Below, piece after piece: positions 9,620-20,758 of a DNA stretch of 64,000 nucleotides (position 1 is the first letter of the stretch; each line of letters opens with the position of its first letter). The notes below the pieces were generated by a model that made no database searches, was not told where the DNA came from, and saw only the letters and a list, made by a program, of their open reading frames with translations. Location of the stretch: the NCBI GenBank assembly GCA_024699855.1, contig JAMPIQ010000003.1:5332001-5396000 (forward strand), written 5' to 3'. Both the position numbers and the translations under genes were made by a program. Source of the stretch: Aphelenchoides besseyi (lineage: Eukaryota > Nematoda > Chromadorea > Rhabditida > Aphelenchoididae).

Positions 9620-10645
9620 AATAGCACTGTAAAGAGCTGAGTGTTTGGTTTCCGGTACAACTTGCCGTTCTTCTGATGCTACTTAATCCGCCGACACTCT
9701 TCCTCCACGAGATGTTGCAATTAGTGCACCAACGGGAAGTGGAAAGACTCTCTGCTACTTGATACCAATTCCCAATCATCTTTGCGTGCAACCAGTTGAT
9801 CATTTGTCTGCTTCGATTGTTGCTCCAACAAGATCACTAGTTCAACAAATTGTTGCTGTAAGTTGGCGTTTCATTTTCAAGTTGCGTGCGTGAATTCAGG
9901 AGTTTGCCAAGTACGACGTTTCGAAAGCACAAATCGTTGTTCTGAGCGAGTTTCTGTCGTACGAACAAGAGAGACGAGTGCTTTTTTCTGATGGATCAAA
10001 GAAATCAAACGTCAACGTGATCATTTCAACACCACAACGTTTAGTCGAACATTTGATCGATGGAACGAAACAAATCGATTTGACCAAACTACGATATTTA
10101 GTCGTCGACGAAGCGGACTCGCTAAAGTTTGTACGAGAAGAATGGTTGGAGTTGGTTGAACGATTAGCGAATTGTAAGTTGAAAAGTTGAAATAACTTCT
10201 AACGATCATTTTGCAGACTAGTGTTTACATACGATCAGTTATGGCAGTTTGGTTGCCCACGACAAAAACACTCGTCCTCAGAAAATTCTTGTCTCGGCAA
10301 CTTTGTCGCTGGAAGCGGACAAACTCCACATTTGGTCGCTGAGATGCCCTCGACTGTTTCGTGCAAATGTTAGTTCGGTGATTGGAAAGCGAAGCACGAT
10401 GGAAGACGAAGATAGAATAGAAATTGACAATAAGAAAGATGTCCGACCAACCAATGACTCAGATCGTTTAACTTTACAGTGGGAATGAGACACAAAGTGG
10501 TGACCAAAAGGATAGTTTGTTGTTTATCTACCTTCTTAATTTAGAAGATTTGTCAGGCCGAGTACAACTCGCTTTTCGTTTACAGCTATTTGGCTAAGAA
10601 TCCAAATTGGAGACGATCTTTTATCTTTGCTAACAACCTTTAGGT
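9620..10645 (+). pseudogene. DDX51: DDX51/Dbp6-like DEAD-box helicase fragment (left copy)
   Basis: DDX51-type helicases act in large ribosomal subunit assembly in the nucleolus. Visible motifs: Q-motif-like WFPVQLAVL (9648-9675), motif I ISAPTGSGKT, motif Ia APTRSLV, ISTPQRLVEHL, motif II VVDEADSL (about 10100), motif III VSATLS (about 10290) and QPRLF-like CPRLF afterwards. Both arms carry a one-base frame change between the Q motif and motif I (about 9695). The N-terminus is missing because the Polinton abuts. After the arm edge at 10460 the left flank still has a motif-IV-like exon (NPNWRRSFIFANN, about 10600-10645), but motifs V and VI are not found. Confidence 0.8.
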
Positions 10646-10878
10646 TTAATACTCGCAATATATTGAACAAATATGATTCTACTGCACGACTTCAAATTGC
10701 CAAAGATGCTATTCAAAAGTGGCATTTTATGGACAAGTTGGGCGAGATTCTAGAATCAATAGACAAAGAAAAAGCGGATTTTGACAGAAAAAATCTGGAC
10801 TTCGGCAAGAAGACAAAGGATTTGAAGGAGTTTGTTAAAAAAGTGAGCTCAAACATCCAGGATCTGTTTCGCGATTGA
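10646..10878 (+). CDS. Possible exon of unknown coiled-coil protein
   Basis: An acceptor (acctttag) precedes an open frame running to TGA at 10878. The product is highly charged and helical with heptad character (DKLGEILESIDKEKADFDRKNLDFGKKTKDLKEF, given here only as its composition: 40% charged residues). It has no ATG in frame near the start. It may be the tail of the helicase locus or of another gene; I do not recognise it. Confidence 0.3.
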
Positions 10879-12455
10879 GTAAGTTGATTTTTGTGTTTCA
10901 AATCGAGTTTTAAAATTTTCTTTTTAGGGATTTTTAAACATCTAATTTTCTTGTCAATTCCATTGATTGCCTCTTCATTTGCCGACATTTTATTGCAGTC
11001 AAGAAATAAACCGCAAACTCCGATGATACACTTATTTATTCGTGTTAAAACAACCAAGAGTTGGAATGTATTATTGCTTCTTTTAAAAAGAGAATGAGAG
11101 GAATGTTGAAAACTCGTAATTAAATCGATTAAATGCAAAAGTCGCCAATTCGTCAACTTCTAACGACAACTACAAAATCAACGGACTCATCATCCGATCC
11201 GACGAAGGCTTGGAACTGATCGAGCCATTGGATTTTGACAGCGATCGAAGAGAGGAGGAAGAGTATTAGGACGTTGGACGAATCAGTCCACCAACTCAAT
11301 TGCGCTCCATTTCACCGCAATTCGACAAAATCAAAGTCGAGAAATCCGAAGACACTCGTTCGCTGCAATCAAATCGATCGAACGACCGATCGTTTGACGA
11401 CGACGAACGTGAAATGCTCGCGAATCTCGAACAGTTGGCGAGTTTCGATCCGGATCGATTCTCGTCGAATACCGCTGCTTAAACGGTCATTTGTCTTGGT
11501 GCAAATCTTTCGGACGGACAACGGCAACTGGATCCGTAAGAAGTCACGAAGACAAATCGACAAACCAAAACCTTTCAGATCACGGACCGAAGCCATTCGC
11601 AAACTTCTAACCGAACCAAATCAACCGGGTGCCACTTTTCAACGTGAATCCGCAGCTAATCGATCGTATCGAGTGGACAAATCGAAAGCTCACGATTTGG
11701 ATTACATTCTTGATAAACATACAACAACGGTTAGTGTTTTGTGTGCTTTAAAGAGATCGAAAGAGCACAACATTAGCTGTTTTGATTTCCCAATTCAGGA
11801 CTCCGCGTCAATCGGATCGTGTTTCATTTGTCAGAGGTATTTGTTGTATCTAGGAAAAGAGCAGTGCGGAACCGTCGACACCTGATCCCGAAAAGGCTCT
11901 AACTGAAATGGTTGTTTTGAAGAAGTTCGTGTCTCATCTATCGCAGTTTCCCGATCCAGTTCCTGCGTATTCCACGACCGAAATTCACGAAATTTGCAAG
12001 CGTCATAACCGAACAAGCAAAAACAGCCGGTGAAGCAGCTAAGGAAGCTGATAAATTGGCTCCTCTCGATCTGAATTGCAGTACGTACCTTCGTGGCGTG
12101 GTACCCGTCGATTCAGACATCAGCAATATCCCAACTTTTCTTCTGATTCATCAATTGCCCAACCACCAGAGGATTATAGCGATGAAGAAACGTGCATATC
12201 TTCAATAAGCTTTTCGAAATCATCGGAGGCAAATGGTTTTATCAATCTACGTACGGACTATTTACTTGTGAACCAATTTGTACAACACTGTCTAACAGAT
12301 GAGGTTTACTATAAAAATCCAAGACATACCCGAAAATAGAAAACTTAATAAACGACAGAGAGGTTGTCAAAAGAAGGTATGTACTTTGTGATATGATAAG
12401 CATATGATACACACGATTGAATCGTACTTGTGATAAGAGTATGTAAAATTCACTA
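10879..12455. other. Region with possible degenerate gene of unknown type
   Basis: Bases 11130-11480 hold a plus-strand frame with low-complexity acidic sequence (LIIRSDEGLELIEPLDFD; RSISPQFDKIKVEKSED; DDDEREMLANLEQLASFDPDRF) interrupted by a TAG near 11268. Further open pieces at 11640-12340 switch frame several times (RVDKSKAHDLDYILDKHT; EKALTEMVVLKKFVSHLSQFPDP). Codon-like bias is visible, but I cannot join them into a known protein. It is either a multi-exon gene of a family I do not recognise or a pseudogene. Confidence 0.35.
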
Positions 12456-13664
12456 CTAAACATCGGACGACGTAATGAGATCTTTTAATATGAGTGAGAA
12501 GTTACTTAAACCAAGCAAACAACCTTCGTCAACATTCGAATCGTTTGCATCCAATGATGCATGAGCGAAATCAATTAGACGAGCTACTGGTTGCGGTTGA
12601 TCATAAGAAGCATCTGGACTGCCTTCCAATACTAAAATTAACCAAATAAATTGAACGTATTAAACTGAACTCACTGATTAAAAGGGAAACTCCATATAAC
12701 CTCAGACCGGGAATCGATTCGACTTTCTGCAAGAACAAATTCAATTGAATGGTGGTCACATTGAACTCACTTTTTTGATGTTTTCAATTTGTTTCAATAA
12801 ACACACACAGTCGTCGAGACGAATATTTCCACTACTCGAACGAAAGAAATGATTGATGAATTTCCTCAATCCGTTAACGTCTAAGCTTCGACCGGAGTAT
12901 TTGTTGACGCATTGGAAATTCTGCAGTTGATCGTCAAAATACTGAAGACCTAAAGTCGAAATAAGCAAAATCGGCTTCAAAGTTCTTACCACACAATCGA
13001 ATTCCAAGACTTTTCGATGTCGATTTATCGCATTTCAATCGCTGGCGATGTTTCTTCTCTTCACTTGCCGAATCCGTATATTGTCTAATTCCAAGCTTAA
13101 AATCGAGAATGTTAGGTGTGTGGAACTTCGCTGTCAGATCCTCGAAAACCATAAATCTGAATAAATGAAGTTAAAAGCAAAACTCAGAATCGTTTACTTT
13201 TGCAATGACTGTGCCGATTTTCGCCGCATCTGGCACTGTAAAGACCATGGATTCAGATCGCTCATTAGTCCGGAGAAAATATCACGAAATTCGGTATCTG
13301 TTGTTTCATTGTGGGCATCACGATTCAAACACAACTTCTTGTGCTCGTGTTCGTGCGACGAATCGGAGTTGGTGGCAGTGATGCAAAGATCGTATGTTTC
13401 GCTGTACAAATTAGGTTTTAACTCCGCTTCAAAGCACAGAGCTGGTGTTGTGCCCCTTAAGTCCGAAGGCATTTGATGGTAAAAGTCGGCTTCAGACTGA
13501 TTGTACGGCTTGCATATGTGGTCTTCGTCGATCGAATAGAAACCGATGTGTCCGGCGACTTGGTGTTTGAACGGCTGAAGTAGAGCGGTTGACGCGTCAA
13601 ACTTCTCTTTCGTTTCCAGTTTCTTCGATTCACACGCAGGAAAAAGAAGTCGAGTGGCGACCAT
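12456..13664 (-). CDS. IP6K: Inositol hexakisphosphate kinase (IP6K family)
   Basis: IP6Ks phosphorylate InsP6 to the pyrophosphate 5-InsP7. The N-terminal exon has LQPFKHQVAGH and ICKPYNQSEADFYHQMP, the family ATP-site region. The signature PxxxDxKxG appears as PNILDFKLG, followed by SASEEKKHRQRLKCDKSTSKSLGIR. A NKYSGR segment and the C-terminal RLIDFAHAS strand complete the fold. Introns are about 40-45 nt. ATG 13664 is chosen because it follows a consensus acceptor (tgatttcag) and starts a short leader before the conserved domain. The stop is at 12456. About 330 residues are predicted and the gene looks intact. Confidence 0.9.
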
Positions 13665-14795
13665 AACCGCTGAAATCAAATCGTCGATCAGATGACTCAA
13701 CTCGAAGTACACGTTAACAAGCACACGAGATGTGGACTGACCTTTCTTAACAAACCGCATCGTTTTCGAAATCAGAAGATAGAAAAATACAAAAGCCAAC
13801 GACGAGAAATTTCAAGTTGCGAGTAAAATGCGAACGTCTTTGATTCTTGTATTCGCCCATCAGTCGAATTGCGATCAAATTGGTCGCGAAAAAACACGAG
13901 ACACTCACGATTACGAACGGGAAAATTCCGCAACGACGCAGAGCAAAAAAGACGAATTTCCATTTCGATGGTCAACAACAATGCGCAAACACCCACGTTG
14001 TAACGTTCTAACCGTAAAACACGTTTTTTTCAAGTGGTTTGGTGGGTGAAATTTCAATTTCAAACACTCGCAGTTCAAAGCCTCTTCAATTCGTTCTCGG
14101 AATCATAAAACTGAAGAAGCGGACCGTTTGTTTTGAACACGATGGCAATTGAAACGTGAACGTTTGCCTCTTTGACGTCTTTCAGTTCGTTTTGCAGCCA
14201 AAAATATTTTCGAGTTCGCACGAAAACAAATCGGATGGATCGAGGAGACTGCGAACGACTCAAAAACACGTGCTTCGGCCGCGTACTTTAAGGGTCTCGT
14301 GTTGTCAATCGAATTTCTTATGAATGAAAAGGAGGAGGTTATCAGTCTCGAGTTTTCGTAATGATTCGTGACCGTTCTCCTCTGGTACGACAAGACTCAA
14401 GTCCACGATTAGTGCAATGCTTATCACGAAACTAACCAAAAGTGCCCGATCAGTTAGTTAAACCTCCATCTTTTACTTCAAAAGTATAGTGAACAGAATG
14501 AACTCAATGCAATTAAGAAGGTCACGTTGTAAAGAAGATACCGTTTTTTGGTTTAAAACAACCAAAGAAACTTCTAGTCGATTATCGAACTTTCATTTGA
14601 ATGCCTTGTAAATAACAAGCATTATATGAACTGCGAAGACTAATTCATTCAAAGGACCACTTATAAACCAAGATATAAACTACAGTAAATGCTTGGTTTG
14701 TAGTATGTAAATCGATACGCGTATTCTGTTGCGATGTAAAAATAAAAGTTTGCTAAATTATATTGAGAATTTGCAATGTTTTAACACGAATTGAA
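13665..14795. other. Intergenic region between IP6K and PUS10
   Basis: These genes diverge, so both promoters should lie here. ORFs on both strands (for example 14103-14393 minus) have no recognisable domain and contain many arginines, typical of chance frames. Nothing else is supported. Confidence 0.5.
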
Positions 14796-16387
14796 ATGAA
14801 TATTCCACTTTGTCGTTCGTGCATTTTGGTTGGAAATTTATCCGATGAGAACGTCAAAACCGTTGAGTTGCCGTTTCAATGTTCGCATTGCTTTGGGATT
14901 CTTTCCGACGACCAACTTCGACATTCAATAGCTCAACGGGTACGCGAAGAGTTCGATAAAGGCGTCTACGATGGTGTCAACTTCATTCTCGCCGTAAACA
15001 TCCCGAATTCGATGCATTTACGACAAGCAATTATCTGCAAACTGATGGGAAATTGTTGGAATGGTCGGGATTCAAGTCCGAAGAATTTGTTTGCAAACTT
15101 ACTTCTAAAAGACATCGAAAAAGTTGGTTGCGAGTTTTACTGCTAACTGTGAGATTTTAGGTTTGTACTTCACGTGGTTCTTTAGCGTCCGATCTCGAGT
15201 TGACAGTAACGTTGGAACACGATGAATTCGCTGCGTCAGACAATGACTACCTATTGGCCTATTTTCCCGCTCAGATGCTCAAAAACCGAAAGCCTCAGTC
15301 CAATTTGGACATCAATCCCGTTGGTTCGAAAGTCAAAGTCAACGATATAAAAATTAGCGAGGAAATAGCAAAGTTTGTTGTCTGAAAATGTCTTTTTAAG
15401 AGTTTTTTCGTTAAAGAAAGTACCGATTAGTGTCTCCAACAAAGGTAAGACAAAGTTTATTAACGATTGAAATTGAAATGATTTTTAGCCGTGTACATTT
15501 TCGATTAGTTTTCAACGCGAATCGATTTTTATTGGCGGTCGATATTGCAAGGACTCGCGATCATTACCGCAATCTCCATGGACTGCAGACCTCAATGTTC
15601 CAATTCGAGCGGGTCATAGTGTTTCTGAGAAAATCGCCAAGATCATGCAGACTTTTTGCGAAGCATCGGACACGAGATTTGTGGCTAGTGGTCGGGAAGA
15701 TGTCGATGTTAAGGTAAGGTGACTGCCAAACCTACAACTGTTATTTTTCTAGATGCTTGGTAGTGGTCGACCTTTTGCAGTGCAGATAATCAACGCTCGA
15801 AAGGTGGATTCATTGAAGGGCGAAAGATTGCCGGAAACACTAAAATATTTGCGAGAAGAAATCAATAAGGATCCAGATGTGAGTGTCGGTGAGCTCGTGA
15901 GGGTTACGGCTCAGCGTGTTGAAGATCTGAAGATAGGACAAGAAGGTAAATGGAATTATAACGAGTTGTTATCATGTGTATGTTTAGAAAAGAAGAAAAC
16001 TTATTCGGCGTTATGCTACACGACTGTTCCGTTGACTGATGAAATGATTGAACGTTTGAATTCCATGTCATTGATCACAATTACTCAGCCGACAGTTGTG
16101 CGTGTTCTCAAACGAAGACCTCTACACGATCGTCCACGAGATATCTTGAACATGAACGCAAAACGAATCGATAACTTTCATTTTCAACTCGAAGTCGCTA
16201 CTCAAGCAGGAACTTACATTAAAGTTGTCGAATTGGTCAATTTCGAGTAAAACTTTTGATTTAGGAGTTTGTTCACGGCGACTTCGGAAGAACCCAGCCA
16301 TCTCTTGGAACGTTAATGGGTCTTCAAGCAAATGAAGTGGACATTCTTGAATTAGATGTTGTTGGTGTTGATCTTGAATGGCCTTAA
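14796..16387 (+). CDS. PUS10: tRNA pseudouridine synthase Pus10
   Basis: Pus10 makes pseudouridine 54/55 in tRNA and has an additional microRNA-processing role in animals. The N-terminus has a zinc-binding pattern (PLCRSC...QCSHC). The catalytic domain includes FIGGRYCKDSRSLPQSPW, the Asp motif SGREDVDV, MLGSGRPFA and, near the end, TQAGTYIK|EFVHGDFGRT and DILELDVVGVDLEWP. Introns are 40-60 nt. ATG 14796 places CxxC near the N-terminus, as in homologues. No frameshift is seen. A polyadenylation signal lies at 16413. It is followed after 145 nt by TOP3B on the same strand. Confidence 0.93.
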
Positions 16388-16412
16388 TTGTTTTGTTGTT
16401 GAAATTTTCTTA

Positions 16413-16418
16413 AATAAA
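16413..16418 (+). terminator. Polyadenylation signal AATAAA of PUS10
   Basis: AATAAA lies 26 nt after the PUS10 stop codon. TOP3B starts 115 nt further on, so 3' processing here would separate the two transcripts or an operon intermediate. Confidence 0.6.
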
Positions 16419-16532
16419 ATATTCAATTGTTGGGCTCTAAACGGTGTAAAAGAAAAGCAGCTCAAAATGTTTTCTGATTTTATATTACCTGCATTTTGTT
16501 CAATGAAATTGATATTCAATGCTCCTTTTTAG

Positions 16533-19500
16533 ATGAAAGTTCTAATGGTAAGTTTACATCAAATTCGAATCCTTCAATTACAATCAATGATTACAATTTA
16601 GGTTGCCGAGAAGCCGATTCTGGCGGAGTCAATTGCAAAACTTTTGTCTAACAACCACTGTCATACACGAAAAGGTTTCATTCTATTGACATTTCAGTAT
16701 CAACCCTTAGTTTTGTAGGAAAAAATGGGGTCTGTTCAGTTTCCGAATACACGGGACAATTCAAAGGACAAAGGGCGGAGTTTAAGGTTAACAAAAACCC
16801 AAGATATCATTTCGATACTCTTCTTTAGGTGACTTCAACCTGCGGACACGTGGAAACTGTTGATTTCCCCGGCCGTTATAACAACTGGAATACCACTGAT
16901 CCAGCGGAGCTGCTCGTTTGTCCAATTGAGAAACAAGAAGCCAATCCAAAAATGCGAATGATCGATGTAAACTATAATTTTAAAAAAGATACCTCATTGT
17001 TGTTTTTAGTATCTTCATCACGAAGCGAAAGGATGCGATTTTTTAGTTCTGTGGCTGGACTGTGATCGTGAGGGTGAGAACATTTGTGTGAGTGAGATTT
17101 AGTCTGCATCGTAGTAATTTCGTTTTAGTTTGAAGTTATTTCGGCCTGTAAAAGTGCGATGAACAAGTCACGTTCCGGAAATATCATGGATAACATATTC
17201 AGGTATAAACGAGTGTGTTATACTAGAAACAACGTCATTTTACAGAGCTCGTTTCTCTGCGATATCAGCAAAAGAAATCAACGCAGCAATGAACAACCTT
17301 GTGAAGCCGAACTTGAATGAGTCAAGATCTGTAGATGCAAGACAAGAACTCGATCTTCGTGTGGGATGTGCTTTCACACGATTTCAAACACGATTCTTTC
17401 AAGTAATACCCTTTCACTTTTGTTGCAAGAATTCCAATTTTTCTTCAGAACAAATACGGCGATCTCGACAGCACGTGCATTTCTTTTGGACCGTGCCAAA
17501 CACCGACATTAGCGTTTACAGTTCAAAGACATGATTTGATTACTCAATTTACACCCGAGCCATATTATGTTCTTAAGGTCGAAGTCAGCGCTGCTGGTCG
17601 TTCGTTGAAGTTGGACTGGCAACGTGAAAGAATCTTCGATTTTGATGTTGCAACTATCTTTCTCAATCGAATCAAATCGATCGACCACGTTCTTGTCGAT
17701 GAAGTGAACAGTAAAAATGGGGCCAAAGAAAAACCTGTTGCACTGAATACGGTGAGGAAATGGGATAGGAATAATTTAGTATGTTTTGTAGGTTGAATTA
17801 TTACGAATTGGCTCCTCGGCCTTTGGAATTTCTCCAGCTACAACCATGTCAGTAGCAGAACATTTGTATACACGTGGATATATTTCTTATCCCCGTACAG
17901 AGACAACCGCTTATCCACAAGGCTTTGACTTCAATTCGATTCTACAACAGCAATCAGGTGGTCGTTTTTCGGAAATCGTAAAGAAAGTGAGTAAAGTGAT
18001 TGATGCATTCATCACCGATTTATGTTCAGATACGAGACGATGGAATTGCTAAACCTCGAAATGGTGAAGATAAAGGAGGTAAGGTTGTAGAAGCTTTTAT
18101 TACGAACATCGAAGTTGACTTCTGATTATGCAGTTAAAGTTACGACTATTAAGAATTTTGAATTGTTTTCAAAATTTGCAATTGATTACTTTGATGTTTT
18201 AGATCATCCACCGATCACTCCCATGCGATCTTCCGACGGAAGTTTAAGTGGAGACTCGGGACGCATTTACGATTATGTGGTAAGACGGGTATTAGAAAGT
18301 CGAAGTTATTGTTAAATTCAGGTCCAACATTTTTTGGCTACATTGATGAAGCCCGCGAAGTATACGACCCAAACACTAAGGTTAACATCTAATCAATCTG
18401 ATGTTTCATTGGAATTTTTAGTTTGAGTGGTGGCGGAGAAAAGTTCTCGATTAGCAGCCGTAAAGTTATTGATCCCGGATTCACCGTAGCAATGCCTTGG
18501 TTGGCTGTAACAGAAGAGGAAAGCGGTTTGGATCAGTTCACGAAAGGAACGAAAATGCCGATTAAAAGCGTTGAATTGGTTAATCGAGAAACATCACCAC
18601 CCGGCTACTTAACAGAATCGGAACTAATTTCACTGATGGAAAAATTCGGAATAGGAACAGATGCCTCAATTCCTGTTCACGTTAACAACATTTGCCAAAG
18701 AAACTACGTGGCCATTGGAAACAATCGAACATTGTTACCAACCAAACTGGGAATCGCATTGATTCACGGCTATCAGCGCGTCGATCCGGAACTCATTCAA
18801 CCGAACATGCGTGCAGAAGTCGAAACTCAATTGAATTTGATTGCAAAAGGAAAAGCAGACTACGAGACGGTTAACAAGCGTGAATGTTCATGTTCAAGTT
18901 TTGCTTTTAGGTTACTAACCACGTATTGAACGTTTTTCGTCTGAAGTTTCAATTCTATGTTACAAACATTGAGATTGTTGATCAGCTATTTGAAGGTTGT
19001 CAATCTACGTGTGTCTCGATAATGGAATTCGATTTTAGCTTCGTTCACTTCATTGGCTGAAAGTGGAAAGCCGTTTAGTCGTTGTGGAAAATGTCGTCGT
19101 TTTATGAAATTAGTTGAGACAAGACCGCAACGTCTGTATTGTATGACATGCAATGACACTTATTCGCTTCCAAGTGCCAAAGAATCTCAAGTTCGTTTGC
19201 ACGGAGAACGTTTGTGTCCACTTGACAACTTTGAGTTACTTTACTTTCACACGATCGGCGGCAAACTCGCTAAGTCCTTTGCCTTCTGTCCATTCTGCTT
19301 CAACTCGCCACCATTTGAATCGATGCGAAAAGGGTCCGGATGCAATAACTGTTTACATCCAACGTGTCCGAATTCGTTAATGTAAGGGTTTCACCATTTG
19401 AAGTTGTTATTGGATTTATTTAGTACTCAAGGCGTTTCGATGTGTTTAAATTCGTGTTCAAACGAAACCGGCGTTTTGGTTCTGGATCCTCAATCGGGAC

Positions 19501-19850
19501 CAAAATGGAAATTGTCATGCAACAGATGTCCGAGTGTTGTTTCGCTATTCGAGGGAGCAACCAAATTGAAAGTTTTGGAAAAGAAATGCAAAGATTGTGG
19601 AGCTTGGCAACTTTCTGCAGAATACAAAGAAGGCAAATCTAAACTACCCGATAATCAGAACTCATACAGCGGATGTGTCTTCTGTGATCATGAACAAAAG
19701 AAGCTTGGAGAGGGTATTTTGAATTTGAATCATGGTTACATATCCAAAGAGCCAACACTTGGCAGTGGAGTTCGTGGCAAATCTCGTGGCAGAGGACGAG
19801 GAGGAGCATCTCGAGGTCGTGGCTCTTCAAGAGGTCGTGGCAAACGATGA
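16533..19850 (+). CDS. TOP3B: DNA/RNA topoisomerase III beta
   Basis: TOP3B is a type IA topoisomerase acting on DNA and RNA, normally partnered by TDRD3. The Toprim start is [20 protein letters not shown], with the acidic [10 protein letters not shown]. The catalytic tyrosine is in [11 protein letters not shown] (about 17880). [16 protein letters not shown] is present, then several C-terminal CxxC zinc ribbons (CGKCRRF, CMTCND, CPFCFN, CNRCPS, CKDCGAW, CVFCDHE) and an RG-rich end ([14 protein letters not shown]), the RNA-binding RGG box that marks TOP3B rather than TOP3A. At least ten short introns are present and no frame break was found. It ends at TGA 19850. Confidence 0.95.
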
Positions 19851-20758
19851 GTCGACGATGCTGCTCAATTTGTTATTTTTCTCATTTCGTTGTTGTTCTA
19901 AGCGGATTAAATGATTTTTTTAATTTACATTCAATTATAAAAAATCAACAAACATAAAGCTGATTGTGGAAACGAAAATTAGTTCGGAACGGGTAGAATA
20001 CAAATGATATTCAAACGGAGTGATTGAACTTAAGTTACCATTAGAATAACAGGATCATTACAAAATTAGCTTTTAAATATTAAGCAGAACATTCTTTAAA
20101 GAGTTTAAGGTCTGATACGTTAGACAAAATTCTTATAAGAACCGAAAGCACGGGGTTAAGATGAACGACGTAACGTTCGTAATCGGCGCCTACAGAAGTA
20201 CGAAGACTCCGTAGCACTGAAAGATAACGAGTGGGAAGTGAGAAGTGCAATCAACTTGATGGGAATTGTAAAAACGGTTATGTTCTGCTTCATATTATAA
20301 AACGGGTCGAGAGATGTGGGTCAGCATTTCAAGCGAATCCGACGGGACTCAAGCTCGAATGCAATTGCACGGAAAGACTGCGAGTAGCTCGACTTTAATG
20401 CTCATAAATACAAACAGACGAATTGCACGAAAATCCGAATGGCCGAAAGTGACACGAAAAGACAAGATGCTGATAACCTTAGAAGAGGAATTGAAAGACA
20501 CTTGTTTTTCGAAACAAGTTTGCGGAATGATAAACAAGAGAAGTTTGAAAGTAAACGGGAATGGCAAACATAAACGGGGAACAGCGATTTTTTTTGAAGA
20601 ATAAGCGTAGTACCAGCGAAAATTGAGAAATGAGGCAGAATACAAATAACGGCAGTTTAGTTTAAAACAATGGCATACGACAGTATTACACAAAAGAGAA
20701 CCATCGAGTTGTGGAAAGACGGACAGATTTTGGAAATGAGATCCCTCAAGTCACGGAA
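19851..20758. other. Intergenic region downstream of TOP3B
   Basis: TOP3B and the PERIOD-like gene converge, so two 3' UTRs belong here. A 97-codon plus-strand frame at 20314-20604 has no recognisable feature. Nothing else is supported. Confidence 0.5.

Larger units (their letters stand above)
1..10460 (+). repeat. Left arm of giant inverted duplication (about 10.46 kb)
   Basis: The whole segment reappears reverse-complemented at 45180-55639. Position 1 pairs with 55639, 3945 with 51699 and 10460 with 45180, so the sum drifts only between 55639 and about 55644. The copies differ by scattered substitutions and 1-5 nt indels. The arm begins at base 1 of the window, so its true outer edge may lie to the left. 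The inner edge is sharp: identity stops after the bases ccaatgactc at 10460. The arm carries PPP4R2, PP2A-A, Polinton and DDX51 fragments in the same order as the other arm. Confidence 0.97.

Noticed and set aside
1..10460. Giant arms as terminal inverted repeats of one 55-kb mobile element
   Set aside because: The spacer holds ordinary intron-bearing host genes, the arm edges cut through host genes, and no target duplication is visible. A duplication is the simpler reading.
10600..10660. Complete helicase gene at the left edge
   Set aside because: Motifs V and VI are absent, the N-terminus is missing and there is a frame change before motif I.
12242..12463. Minus ORF 12242-12463 as a separate gene
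   Set aside because: Short, AT-rich and overlapping the 3' end of IP6K; no recognisable features.
14103..14393. 96-codon minus ORF upstream of IP6K as a gene
   Set aside because: No domain, arginine-rich, overlaps another open frame on the same strand, and lies in a likely promoter region.
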